64,000 nt of DNA from Leptospira venezuelensis (GTDB taxonomy: Bacteria; Spirochaetota; Leptospiria; Leptospirales; Leptospiraceae): positions 496,001 to 560,000 of the forward strand of contig NZ_NETS01000008.1 in the NCBI RefSeq assembly GCF_002150035.1, in the 5' to 3' direction. This document shows, in pieces, positions 51,921 through 60,953 of this stretch (positions are counted from its first letter, which is position 1; each line of letters begins with the position of its first letter). Position numbers and translations under genes: made by a program. The notes under the pieces were generated by a model. That model saw only the letters and a program-made list of their open reading frames with translations. It searched no databases and was not told the DNA's origin.

Positions 51921-53927
51921 ATGAACTTCCGCTACAATCATTCTCCATTTTCTTACCAACGCCGCAGAACCAGAGAGGTAAAAGTTGGAGATGTTGGGAT
52001 CGGTGGAAATAATCCAATCCGCATCCAGTCTATGATCACCGCGGATACAAGAGATACCGAAAACTCAGTCCGACAAATCCTAGAACTGGAAGCCTCTGGT
52101 TGTGAGATTGTCCGATTGACCGTGCCTTCTCAGCCGGATGCGGATAACTTGCCGAATATTCGCAAGGAACTTAAACGACTCGGAAGTAAGGTGCCTCTCG
52201 TTGCTGACATTCATTTTACTCCAAGTGTCGCAATGAAATCTGTAGAGTGGGTGGAGAAGGTCCGCATCAATCCGGGAAACTTCGCTGATAAGAAAAAATT
52301 CGCAATCAGAGATTATACTGAGATTGAATATAAAGAAGAACTAGAAAGGATCTCAGAAGTATTTAGTCCACTCGTACTTCGTTGTAAAGAGTTGGGAGTC
52401 TCCATGAGAATCGGAACCAACCATGGTTCCTTATCAGATCGTATCATGAATAAATATGGTGACACACCGCAAGGAATGGTGGAGTCGGCGATAGAATTTA
52501 TTCGGATTGCAGAAAGTCTTTCTTATAAAGATATTATAGTAAGTATGAAAGCCTCGAATCCGCAAGTGATGGTCCAGGTTTATAGACTATTATGCAGCCG
52601 CTTCATGGAATTACAGATGGATTATCCATTACATCTTGGAGTGACTGAAGCAGGAGATGGAAAAGATGGAAGGATCAAATCCGCAATCGGAATCGGCTCC
52701 TTATTAGAAGATGGACTCGGAGACACGATCCGAGTTTCCTTAACAGAAGATCCAATACACGAAATTCCAGTCGCAAGATTACTTGCAGACAAATATAATA
52801 AACTCAGGTTTCCGGAAACCCAAAGCCAAGGATATTCAGAATTTAGAAACCCTTATTCTTATCAAAGATTTTATAGCAGACCTATCCAAGTAGGCAGTCT
52901 TGCTTTAGGAGAAAACCATCCTGTTCGTATCGAATCAGTATTACCTTTCGAATCAGAAAGTAGATTTTCACAGGAACTTGCCTCGCTGAAAAATTATGCA
53001 AGATCCAGATCCCTGGATTTGGAAATGGTTTCAGTGCCACTTCCTACTAACGAATTCCTAAGAGAAGAATGTATTTCCGCAAGTAAATCTTCTTCAGTTC
53101 CGATGGGAGTTATCGTAGAACAAAATGAATTACTTCTCGAAGACGTATTAGAAGATCTGATCCCTTTTCATAAGGTAACGATAGATCCGTTCCATCATTT
53201 CCAAAACAGAGATTCTTTATTAGAATTTTTGCATAAAAGAGAAGGAAAAGGAATTACAGAACTTAATGTACAAGCCTATCAAATAGAAAGTTTAAAAGGA
53301 TTACCCGAAGAATTCAAGAACGCAGGAATAGAATCGGTAACATTCTCCGTTCAGACTTTCCATATCCTTCACGATTACAGAAAACTCGCCCGTATTCTCA
53401 GTGATTTTGATTATCCAATTTTCTTAAGCGCAGAATATTCGGACATGGAAACTGCATTATACGAATCCTCTATCGGCTTAGGCGGAATGTTGACAGACGG
53501 GATCGGAGACATGCTCCGCATTAAGGTAATCGACAGCGAACCAGAAGCAGTATTACAACTTGGATTTGATATACTACAAGCAACCAGATTAAGACTTACA
53601 AAAACAGAATATATCTCCTGTCCTTCTTGTGGGAGAACATTATTCGACCTACAAACCACAACTGCGCGGATCAAAGAAAAAACAGGCCATCTAAAAGGGG
53701 TCAAGATCGCGGTCATGGGCTGTATCGTAAACGGACCTGGAGAAATGGCGGATGCTGATTTTGGGTACGTTGGTGCGGGCCCAGGCAAAGTGCATTTATA
53801 TAGAGGAAAAGAAATAGTACTCAAAAGCGTTCCTTCCGAAGAAGCAGACGAAAGACTCGTTCAGCTAATCAAAGACTCAGGAATGTGGATGGAAAGAGAG
53901 TCAGTTACCTCTGACTCGAGCCACTGA
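51921..53927 (+). CDS. ispG: 4-hydroxy-3-methylbut-2-enyl diphosphate synthase, long form
   Basis: IspG/GcpE converts MEcPP to HMBPP in the MEP isoprenoid pathway using a 4Fe-4S cluster. At 668 aa this is the long type with a central insert domain (about residues 290-560), as in Chlamydia, Bacteroidetes and plants, against about 370 aa in E. coli. The TIM-barrel half begins with YQRRRTREVKVGDVGIGGNNPIRIQSM. The C-terminal half carries the cluster cysteines Cys567 and Cys570 (CPSC) and Cys601 (MGCIVNGPGE), with Glu608 as the conserved acid. An unbroken single frame; the length is a family feature, not a fusion artefact. Confidence 0.95.
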   Translation: MNFRYNHSPFSYQRRRTREVKVGDVGIGGNNPIRIQSMITADTRDTENSVRQILELEASGCEIVRLTVPSQPDADNLPNIRKELKRLGSKVPLVADIHFTPSVAMKSVEWVEKVRINPGNFADKKKFAIRDYTEIEYKEELERISEVFSPLVLRCKELGVSMRIGTNHGSLSDRIMNKYGDTPQGMVESAIEFIRIAESLSYKDIIVSMKASNPQVMVQVYRLLCSRFMELQMDYPLHLGVTEAGDGKDGRIKSAIGIGSLLEDGLGDTIRVSLTEDPIHEIPVARLLADKYNKLRFPETQSQGYSEFRNPYSYQRFYSRPIQVGSLALGENHPVRIESVLPFESESRFSQELASLKNYARSRSLDLEMVSVPLPTNEFLREECISASKSSSVPMGVIVEQNELLLEDVLEDLIPFHKVTIDPFHHFQNRDSLLEFLHKREGKGITELNVQAYQIESLKGLPEEFKNAGIESVTFSVQTFHILHDYRKLARILSDFDYPIFLSAEYSDMETALYESSIGLGGMLTDGIGDMLRIKVIDSEPEAVLQLGFDILQATRLRLTKTEYISCPSCGRTLFDLQTTTARIKEKTGHLKGVKIAVMGCIVNGPGEMADADFGYVGAGPGKVHLYRGKEIVLKSVPSEEADERLVQLIKDSGMWMERESVTSDSSH

Positions 53928-54102
53928 TCTTTTCATAAAATTTCACGGTTACGTAAACCCTATTATCTAACAATAAATTACGCCTAACGTAAAAATTCCA
54001 AATTCATAGGGAAAATCTCTCAAATTTTCTCCTTCTACTGTCTGACATTTCTCGCTTAAGATATATTAGACTAGAAGATATTTTAAAATTGGAATTTCTA
54101 AA

Positions 54103-55167
54103 ATGAAAAAACCAAAACCTCTGGGTATTTTATTCCTTATGTGCTTTACGCTTTGGAATTGTGAACCAGATCATAAAAATTATAACTCGGAAACTTCGAT
54201 TCTTCTGAGTTTGACAAGTGCCGCAAGCCCTTCAGCAACTTCTTTTAAACTGCCTGATGCAAACCAAGCTACATGCTATGATACAACTGGTGCAACACGC
54301 TCTTGCGTCGGAACAGGAGAAGATGGAGAATTTACGAACTCTCCAGCTCCACTCTCCTTCCAAATCCAGGATTCGGGAGAAACAATCCTAGAAGAAAGTA
54401 CAGGACTGATATGGCAAAGATGTATATTCGGTATGGTATGGAATGGCAGCACTTGTATCGGATCCAGCATCAGTTTATATTGGCAAGCTGCAAATGCATA
54501 TTGTAATTCCTTATCTACTGCAGGAAGAATCTGGAGACTTCCTAGTGCCAGAGAATCGACCCTACTTTCCGATCATTCTCAAACAACTTACACTTCTAAT
54601 ACTTATTTTCCAAACGGACAAGGGGCGGGAGGTTGGACATCCACAGCAGCAGTGCCATTCTTCGGGAGATATTTGGTATCTTCCGGTGGAAATGCAACCC
54701 CCATGGATGAGACTACAAATTTTCCTGTTCGCTGTGTTTCCGGGCCCAGGGCTCCTAACGCGAGTTTCACAGATATGGGAGATGGAACCATACAAGAAAC
54801 GAACTCTGGACTTATAATCAAAAAATGTGCGTATGGACAAACAGACGACTCTTCTTGCACCGGAAACGCAGGCTCGTTGAATTGGCAGCAAGCATTAGAT
54901 TATTGTAATAATCTAAACTATGCCTCCAGAACAGATTGGAGACTCCCATCGATAAAAGAGTCCTATTTCATTTCGGAGCCTTCCATAGGATATTCAAATC
55001 TTCCAATTTCCGTTTTTCCAAATGGAGCCCAAGCAGCTATTTCTTGGACTGGAACCACATTTAATGGCACATTATCAAACGCCCACGCACAAATGATCTA
55101 TCAAATGTATATATATGCAAAGACAGAATCGTCCAGCGTGAAAGCCCGCTGCGTAGCCGGCCCTTGA
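54103..55167 (+). CDS. Lipoprotein with two DUF1566/Lcl-type domains
   Basis: A 354-aa lipoprotein. The signal peptide ends LCFTLWNCEPD. Two DUF1566-like repeats follow (about 95-225 and 230-353), each with the family's marks: ESTGLIWQRC / TNSGLIIKKC, W-x-x-A-x-x-YCNSL / ALDYCNNL, WRLPSARE / WRLPSIKE, and a final VRCVSGP / ARCVAGP. The domain is common in Leptospira and other bacterial surface proteins and is related to collagen-binding Lcl. Likely surface exposed. Confidence 0.9.
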   Translation: MKKPKPLGILFLMCFTLWNCEPDHKNYNSETSILLSLTSAASPSATSFKLPDANQATCYDTTGATRSCVGTGEDGEFTNSPAPLSFQIQDSGETILEESTGLIWQRCIFGMVWNGSTCIGSSISLYWQAANAYCNSLSTAGRIWRLPSARESTLLSDHSQTTYTSNTYFPNGQGAGGWTSTAAVPFFGRYLVSSGGNATPMDETTNFPVRCVSGPRAPNASFTDMGDGTIQETNSGLIIKKCAYGQTDDSSCTGNAGSLNWQQALDYCNNLNYASRTDWRLPSIKESYFISEPSIGYSNLPISVFPNGAQAAISWTGTTFNGTLSNAHAQMIYQMYIYAKTESSSVKARCVAGP

Positions 55168-55183
55168 GCTAATATTCCATAGG

Positions 55184-55328
55184 AGAATCTCGCACAGAGA
55201 CACAAAGAACACAGAGGTTTGATCGAGCATGTAGGAACTCCTACATGCCAACGACAATCATATCTCCGTGCCTCAGTGTCTCTGTGTGAAAAACCCAGTG
55301 ACTCTTTATCCTCTGAGCCTCTCTTAAA
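55184..55328. repeat. MITE-like palindromic element, copy 2, with nested palindrome
   Basis: Arms CACAGAGACAC (55193-55203, continuing to 55216) and CTCCGTG...GTCTCTGTG (55264-55286), and a tail AAAACCCAGTGACTC...CTCTTAAAG that runs into the stop codon of the minus-strand Ntn-hydrolase gene. Between the arms sits a 22-nt palindrome (55227-55248) with 10-bp arms GCATGTAGGA / TCCTACATGC. Copy 1 at 46449-46575 has the same arms and tail but a different centre. Confidence 0.7.
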
Positions 55329-57078
55329 GCTCGTTCGCCTCTACGATAATAAAGTTTGGAGAAACCTGTCTCAATTTTTTAGCGGAATATTTCCCCTTGT
55401 CTTGGAAAACTTTCTGTTTCCAAACCTGAGTAGCAAATTCCGTTTTAGAATTTTTGATCTTATCGTAGAAATGATCTGCTATCTTTTGTTTACCCAAGAC
55501 TGACTGAGTTCTTGCCAGCCACAATGCACTTTGCTGTTTTCTAAAAGAAGAAGTCTCTAAACTTTCAGCTTGTTCCAATAAGAACGCAGCCTTATTCAGA
55601 TTCCCTTTTTCCAGATATAATATTGCCTCTAAGAAAAGGATAGAAGGATCCTTGCCTGCAAATTCCTCGTTTGCTTTTTGCAATTCCACAAGGATATCAT
55701 CGATCCCTCCCATCTTTGGATCATCATTGATAAGCATTGCTTTTTTATAATGTTGGATCGCAGAGCCTACTTTTAGATTTTTCGTAGCTGGGACCTTCTT
55801 CTTCCCTTTTCCTTTTTTCATATTAGAAAGATCCAAAAGTTTATAACCAGGTTCTCCCCAAACCATAGGGATCTCCATATAAGGACCACTACTAGTGGGA
55901 GCAGTACCAACTGAGACAAAAATTTTATGAGCTTCTGCGCTCATCACTACAGACTTTACAGAAGTTATCTGACGGATCGTAGAGCCCATTGTGCGAATTT
56001 CTCCACTGGAACAATCGACTGAATCATCCAGAAGATTCTGAAGGTCGACAACACTCGTTCCTTTCTTTTTCTTTTGAGAAGAAAGAAGTTGTTCTGCTCG
56101 ATCAAAACGACTGATACAATGATGATAGAAAACGGGAGCCGCCATAATCTCTCCGTCTTGTAACTTCTCACTTTGGTAATGATTCGTATTTACTATATGA
56201 TTCTTTCCTAAATTAGGATAAACCACATCCACATTGCCATAGTTGGTCTCGATGATCACAGCCTTTGGGCCCTTCTCCTTATGATTCGTAACGATCAAAC
56301 CCCAAGTGGAATTGATCTTATGTTTTTTCGTGATACTCACAGCTTCTTCGATAGATCTTGCTTCTGAAATGATCTTGTGACCGAAATCAATTACACCCAA
56401 ACCGTTAAAGCCTATCTTCTTATGAAAACGAGTATGGAATGCAATAGTGAGACCTGCTTCATTGAACGCAGTAATCCCTGGAACATCTGCTCCTCTACAT
56501 GCAATATAACCATAACGTAAACCTTTTTCGGGAGTGCAGAAAACAACGATCGGGCGTTTGTCCCAAACTTCTACACCAGGAAAATCAAAATTGCGCGCAT
56601 GATACAATTTGCCGTCCTGGCTTTGTTCTCCCCAAACTGCAACGCTTGTGCAAGCAGGGATCATCTGAGGACTTCTGCCCGGATTCATATGCGCAAGCTC
56701 AGGAAGAAGTTGGATCATACCCAAAAACCCAACAGAGTTCTGGAAAGAATCCATAGTAAACAGTTCCTTTTCCAATTTCGCAGAGCGACCTGCAGCAGTT
56801 AAAGCCGCAATCGTCCGAGCAGAAAACTCAGAAGGCCTATGCTTCATCATTCTTCTGGACATCCAATTCACTAGAAGTGAAGTCGCACCCTTTGCCAAAA
56901 AATTACGATTGCTACGAGGCAAACTTCCCAACAACAGATTGCGGGCCATCACAGGGTAAAAATCAAAGATCGGCTCAAACTGCCCGATCTCACTCATGAT
57001 CTCTCCGAATTGTCTTCCCATCTCTTCTTGGGAACCCTTAAGATGTAATACTGCCAGTGGATATGTTTCCGAATTCAT
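55324..57078 (-). CDS. C45/acyl-CoA:6-APA acyltransferase-like Ntn hydrolase
   Basis: A 584-aa protein from the ATG at 57078 (MNSETYPLAV); the frame is open fifteen codons further. An N-terminal helical region (HLKGSQEEMGRQFGEIM, typical of the family) precedes the Ntn nucleophile Cys143 in IPACTSVAVWG, followed by LYHARNFDFPG, ITAFNEAGLTIAFHTR and a late NTNHYQS. Such enzymes cleave or transfer amide bonds after self-cleavage before the Cys. The last 180 residues are helical and TPR-like (IQHYKKAMLINDD, ILYLEKGNLNKAAFLLEQAE), an extension not needed for catalysis. No signal peptide. Confidence 0.82.
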   Translation of the reverse strand: MNSETYPLAVLHLKGSQEEMGRQFGEIMSEIGQFEPIFDFYPVMARNLLLGSLPRSNRNFLAKGATSLLVNWMSRRMMKHRPSEFSARTIAALTAAGRSAKLEKELFTMDSFQNSVGFLGMIQLLPELAHMNPGRSPQMIPACTSVAVWGEQSQDGKLYHARNFDFPGVEVWDKRPIVVFCTPEKGLRYGYIACRGADVPGITAFNEAGLTIAFHTRFHKKIGFNGLGVIDFGHKIISEARSIEEAVSITKKHKINSTWGLIVTNHKEKGPKAVIIETNYGNVDVVYPNLGKNHIVNTNHYQSEKLQDGEIMAAPVFYHHCISRFDRAEQLLSSQKKKKGTSVVDLQNLLDDSVDCSSGEIRTMGSTIRQITSVKSVVMSAEAHKIFVSVGTAPTSSGPYMEIPMVWGEPGYKLLDLSNMKKGKGKKKVPATKNLKVGSAIQHYKKAMLINDDPKMGGIDDILVELQKANEEFAGKDPSILFLEAILYLEKGNLNKAAFLLEQAESLETSSFRKQQSALWLARTQSVLGKQKIADHFYDKIKNSKTEFATQVWKQKVFQDKGKYSAKKLRQVSPNFIIVEANEL

Positions 57079-57173
57079 GAGCCAATCATAACAGATATTC
57101 TCCCGCGTATCGACCGCCTCCATAGGTTCGGATAGCCGAACTTATCGGATCGGACATTTTAAGGGAATTATTC

Positions 57174-57191
57174 CCCACCCTACTGGGTGGG
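57174..57191. repeat. GC-rich hairpin CCCACCC/GGGTGGG
   Basis: Perfect 7-bp arms with a TACT loop, in the divergent region between the Ntn-hydrolase and AraC-regulator genes. There is no T-run. Confidence 0.45.
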
Positions 57192-57277
57192 AGCCGGGCC
57201 GGTGGTTTACGCGTTCAGGCGACTCTTGCTCTATCACAGAATTCTCGCCCGTTCAAGAACCTTTTTAGGGGCAATTT

Positions 57278-57293
57278 TGTAGGAGGTCCTACA
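57278..57293. repeat. TGTAGGA-GG-TCCTACA palindrome
   Basis: 16-nt palindrome with 7-bp arms, third member of the TGTAGGA family in the window. It lies upstream of the AraC-type regulator gene. Confidence 0.55.
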
Positions 57294-57381
57294 GAGATTT
57301 TATATTTTTCTCAGTGTGCTCCGTGATCTATGCGCGAAACTTGTTTTTGCATTCGATTCGCACGGAGGGACAGAGTTCACT

Positions 57382-58479
57382 ATGGAATACCTACATATAT
57401 TTTTTCTGAAATTCCTGCAGTTCGGAGCAGGAGCGGCATTTTTATACGCCTATTTGGAAATCATCCGTCCTGGCTCCGGGAATCGGATTTTAGTCTTGAT
57501 CATGATTCTCACGGGAACAATCCTACTTCGATACTCCTGGTATCTGCAAGATGACTTATTAGAATTTCCTTATCTATTTATATTCTTACATACCAGCGTA
57601 CTTTTCGTAGGCCCTCTAATTTATACATATATCCGTTCTTTTTTAGAAACAGAAGAAGAAAGTCCAAAACAAAGATTCATCCGCTATGGACTTCATTTTT
57701 CTCCCGTTTTACTATTTACCATCTTCGAATGTATTTTTTTCTCCCAAGATAACTCAGAACTGAAAGCTCAGGTTATTCAAGGAGCCAAGGAATTCAGACT
57801 GGATTGGGCTCACTTAGGAAGTTTTATTGCAAGCATCCAGGTTTCCGTGTATTCCCTATTCTGCCTTTATCTCTACCGGAAGGTGAGTAAAAGATACGAA
57901 ATGTACGAATTAAAACTAGTATGGTTAGTATTACTTCTTCCCGTATTTGCGAACAGTTTGATAGGAACTGCTTACTTTCTAAAAAACAAATACTTATTTG
58001 ATCTTGGAGCCTCGCTTATCTGCGTCATGGTATTTCTGCTCTTCTTGGTCAGAGAAAGGCACCCGGGATTTTTCAGTGAAATCACCGAAGTCATCCAAAG
58101 CGCTAAATACCAAAACACTCCTCTTCTTTCCAAAGAAATAGAAGCAGCCAATTCCAAACTGAATGAACTTTTAGAAATCAAAAACTTATACAGAGATAGC
58201 GAATTGAGATTGGTAGACCTGGCTGCGGAGCTTGGGTTAAATCTACACCAAACTTCCAGATACTTAAACGAAGTTCATAAAATGAATTTTTATGAACTAA
58301 TCAATCGATACAGAGTGCAAGAAGCCTGCAAACGTTTAACGGAAGAATCTGAAACCTCAGTATTAGATATTGCTTTCGCAGTTGGTTTCAACTCCAAATC
58401 TACCTTTCATTCTCAATTCGTAAAATTTATTGGGATGTCACCAGCATTATATAGGAAAGAGAATACAAAATCTAAATAA
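57382..58479 (+). CDS. Membrane-bound AraC family transcription regulator
   Basis: A 365-aa regulator from the ATG at 57382, which has GGAGG 13 bases upstream; the frame is open 22 codons further. The N-terminal 230 residues carry about seven membrane helices (QFGAGAAFLYAYL, ILVLIMILTGTILLRYSW, LFIFLHTSVLFVGPLIYTYI and so on), likely a sensor. The C-terminal 100 residues form a double HTH of AraC type: LRLVDLAAELGLNLHQTSRYLNE and VLDIAFAVGFNSKSTFHSQFVKFIGMSPALYR. The ligand is unknown. Confidence 0.88.
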   Translation: MEYLHIFFLKFLQFGAGAAFLYAYLEIIRPGSGNRILVLIMILTGTILLRYSWYLQDDLLEFPYLFIFLHTSVLFVGPLIYTYIRSFLETEEESPKQRFIRYGLHFSPVLLFTIFECIFFSQDNSELKAQVIQGAKEFRLDWAHLGSFIASIQVSVYSLFCLYLYRKVSKRYEMYELKLVWLVLLLPVFANSLIGTAYFLKNKYLFDLGASLICVMVFLLFLVRERHPGFFSEITEVIQSAKYQNTPLLSKEIEAANSKLNELLEIKNLYRDSELRLVDLAAELGLNLHQTSRYLNEVHKMNFYELINRYRVQEACKRLTEESETSVLDIAFAVGFNSKSTFHSQFVKFIGMSPALYRKENTKSK

Positions 58480-58527
58480 GAAACACTTACATCGGCTATT
58501 AAGCTAAATTTTCAAAATGTAAACGAA

Positions 58528-58941
58528 CTATTTCCATTTTTCTTTAGAATTCATTTGGAACGAAAGTGCATATGTAATAAGAAAAAAAACAGTTCCGATG
58601 AGCGAAAATAAAATACAATAAAAAGTCAATGCCCGTCCTTGCAAAGTGCCATTGTGTTCGTAAACAAAAGCGAATACAGATAGAATCCCTGAAATGATGA
58701 ATAACGATCGAGAGAATCTATTTAAATTAAGGACCAATATCGATCGATCAGAGCCAATAACCACAAAAGAAATTATATTCAGTAAAGAAATGAAAAGTAT
58801 ATAAATATGATTCGAACGAATTTCCATTCTGGCGACAAGATCGTTCATATGCTCCGGACGAAAAGAGAATCGCATATAAAGTCCAGTAGCTATAAATATT
58901 ATAAATAGAATGATACCGAAATAAAGGTTCAATTTTCGCAT
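58528..58941 (-). CDS. Small integral membrane protein
   Basis: A 137-aa protein from the ATG at 58941 (GGCGG upstream; the frame is open six codons further), with four membrane helices (LYFGIILFIIFIATGLYM, HIYILFISLLNIISFVVIG, LFIISGILSVFAFVY, LTFYCILFSLIGTVFFLITYAL). No family recognised. It stands alone, convergent with the AraC regulator gene. Confidence 0.65.
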   Translation of the reverse strand: MRKLNLYFGIILFIIFIATGLYMRFSFRPEHMNDLVARMEIRSNHIYILFISLLNIISFVVIGSDRSILVLNLNRFSRSLFIISGILSVFAFVYEHNGTLQGRALTFYCILFSLIGTVFFLITYALSFQMNSKEKWK

Positions 58942-59133
58942 CAGAATACCGCCGTACAAGCATTAGTATTTCATCACTCTCTGCCAAGTAATTTGAAGAA
59001 TGGTGGAATAGACTTTCAAAACTTCCCCATTTCGTTCTTTCTGAGCCTAACAAAATAGCGCCAAAATGACAGTAATTTTAGCAGTTTGAAAAATCGATTT
59101 CCCATCTTTCTGTTTCCTTTTTAAAAAATAATT

Positions 59134-59158
59134 GACTATTAGTATATTATTTATAGTC
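59134..59158. promoter_or_regulatory. Candidate TetR operator/promoter of the SDR operon
   Basis: GACTAT (59134-59139) and ATAGTC (59153-59158) form a dyad that overlaps a TTGACT -35-like box (59132-59137). A TATATT box follows at 59165-59170, farther than standard spacing. It lies 30 nt upstream of the GTG start of the SDR gene and could be the target of the downstream TetR regulator. Confidence 0.4.
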
Positions 59159-59189
59159 CAATGGTATATTAATTAATGAGGTATAGCTC

Positions 59190-60191
59190 GTGAAAAAAGT
59201 ATTGGTAACTGGTGCCAGTGGGCACTTGGGTTTTTCTTTAGTAAAACTTCTTCAAGAAAGAGGTTATGAGGTAACTGCTGCAGCTAGAGATGTAAATGAC
59301 GCAAAGAAAACTTCTAACCTGAAAAAGTTAGGAGTGAAATTGGTCTCTGCGGATCTGGGCGATAGAGAATCTCTTAGAAAAGCGCTCCAAGGACAAGATG
59401 GACTATTTCAAGTGGCTGCGGCTTTCAATCTGACCGCTAAAGATCCCCAAAAAGAAGTAGTAGAACCAAATATCAACGGAACTAGAAATATTCTTGAAGA
59501 AGCACATAAGGCTGGGATCAAAAAAGTTGTATATACGTCCAGCATTGCTGCTGTAGGAACAATTGCGGAAGGAGAATCTCCTCTGAATGAATCCACATGG
59601 AACGATTCTGCAAAAGAACCTTATGCTATTTCTAAGACCCAGTCAGAAAAACTGGCTTGGGAAATTTCCCAAAAATTAGGATTGAATCTTGTAACTGTTT
59701 TGCCTGGAACTATCTTAGGACCTCAGTTCACTCAACCTACTTCTTCCTTAAAACTGATCCAAGATATCTTAAAAGGACAACTTCCATTCGCACCTAAGAT
59801 GACTTTTTCTTATGTGGATGTAAGAGATGTTGCTATGGCGCATATCTTGGCTTATGAAAATCCAGCTGCCCAAGGAAGATATATTGCTACTGGAGAAACT
59901 CTTTCTGTTTCTCAAGTTTGTAAGTTAGTCAAAGAGATCCATCCAAAAGCAAAAACAACCGGTAAGGAACTTCCATCCTTTATCGTTCGTGTAATGCCCT
60001 ATCTGGATGCATTCAAACATGCGGTCACAGGTTTGGATAGACAGATCAATTCTGAGATAGTGCAAGATTACCTGCAAAGAAAACAAGAGTATAACTCAGA
60101 TCGATTGGCAAAAGAATTCCAATGGAAACCTATGCCGGTTAAAAAATCACTCCAAGAGACGGTTGACTGGATGTTGTCCGCTGCCGTATAG
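59190..60191 (+). CDS. NAD(P)-dependent extended SDR (epimerase/DFR-like)
   Basis: A 333-aa Rossmann oxidoreductase. The start is GTG. The cofactor loop is LVTGASGHLGFSL (G-x-x-G-x-x-G), Asp at SADLGDRE, and the catalytic set is Ser in VVYTSSIAAVG, Tyr and Lys in EPYAISKTQSE (Y-x-x-x-K). The NINGTRN segment places it with dihydroflavonol-4-reductase/hopanoid-associated sugar epimerase-like proteins. Substrate unknown. The TetR regulator gene begins 11 nt past its stop, so they are probably one operon under TetR control. Confidence 0.88.
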   Translation: MKKVLVTGASGHLGFSLVKLLQERGYEVTAAARDVNDAKKTSNLKKLGVKLVSADLGDRESLRKALQGQDGLFQVAAAFNLTAKDPQKEVVEPNINGTRNILEEAHKAGIKKVVYTSSIAAVGTIAEGESPLNESTWNDSAKEPYAISKTQSEKLAWEISQKLGLNLVTVLPGTILGPQFTQPTSSLKLIQDILKGQLPFAPKMTFSYVDVRDVAMAHILAYENPAAQGRYIATGETLSVSQVCKLVKEIHPKAKTTGKELPSFIVRVMPYLDAFKHAVTGLDRQINSEIVQDYLQRKQEYNSDRLAKEFQWKPMPVKKSLQETVDWMLSAAV

Positions 60192-60201
60192 TTTCCAGAG
60201 A

Positions 60202-60840
60202 GTGGATAAAAAAAGAGCCAGAAGGCCAGAAGAAAAGGAAATCCGCAAGCAGTCAATTGTGGCTGCCTTGCGGGGACTTCTCGTAAAACAAAAACATCCC
60301 CTTCCTAGCACCCAAGAGATTGCGGAAGCTGCAGGAGTCACCAAGGGTGTGATCTACTTTTATTTCAAGACCAGAGAAGAAATTTTCCTTACACTTCATT
60401 TACAAGAAACCGAATCCTTTTTTAAGGAAATGGCAGATTTGCTACAAGGGCCTGAATATTCTTTGGCTAAACTGAAGGAAAAGATCATTAGTCAGTTTTC
60501 TGAAAACGAGATCTTCATGTTCGTTGGCCTAATCATTCCCGGAATTTTAGAAAGTAATGTAGATCAAAATTTTTTGTACGAATTCAAAAAGAATACTTCC
60601 GACGGAATGGATGAACTGGCGAGGATTTGGCTCTCCAGAGAAACCGGACTAACAATCGCAAACGCCAGAAAATTTATATTACGCTTTTATTTTTTAGGTC
60701 TGATGCTTTGGCAACACCATAACCCTCCCAAAGAAGTTAAGGAAGCATTCTTAAACAAAAATCTTTGGCTTTTAGAAGGAGAATTGAACCAGACACTTTC
60801 CGAATCCTTCGATTGGCTTTGGAAAGGAATGAACTATTAA
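60202..60840 (+). CDS. TetR family transcription regulator
   Basis: A 212-aa repressor; I choose the GTG at 60202 (a longer frame starts inside the SDR gene), which gives the usual basic start VDKKRARRPEEKEIR. The HTH is STQEIAEAAGVTKGVIYFYFKTREEIFL, a standard TetR signature (about residues 32-60). The C-terminal ligand domain is helical. It likely represses its own operon with the SDR gene; the ligand would be the substrate or a toxic compound. Confidence 0.88.
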   Translation: MDKKRARRPEEKEIRKQSIVAALRGLLVKQKHPLPSTQEIAEAAGVTKGVIYFYFKTREEIFLTLHLQETESFFKEMADLLQGPEYSLAKLKEKIISQFSENEIFMFVGLIIPGILESNVDQNFLYEFKKNTSDGMDELARIWLSRETGLTIANARKFILRFYFLGLMLWQHHNPPKEVKEAFLNKNLWLLEGELNQTLSESFDWLWKGMNY

Positions 60841-60953
60841 ACTTACTTATACTATCTTATAAATGCATCCGTAACTTAATTCCAAAAGTAAAGACCGGTA
60901 GCGCGCTGACCAAGGAATTTACATCACGCCACCGATCCGAGTTGATTCGCTTT

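Noticed and set aside
51921..53927. Gene fusion or assembly error in ispG
   Set aside because: The extra length matches the known long IspG type, the frame is open throughout and both functional halves are intact.
57316..57381. Longer start for the AraC-type regulator
   Set aside because: The extra 22 residues precede the first membrane helix without likeness to a protein, while the ATG at 57382 has GGAGG upstream.
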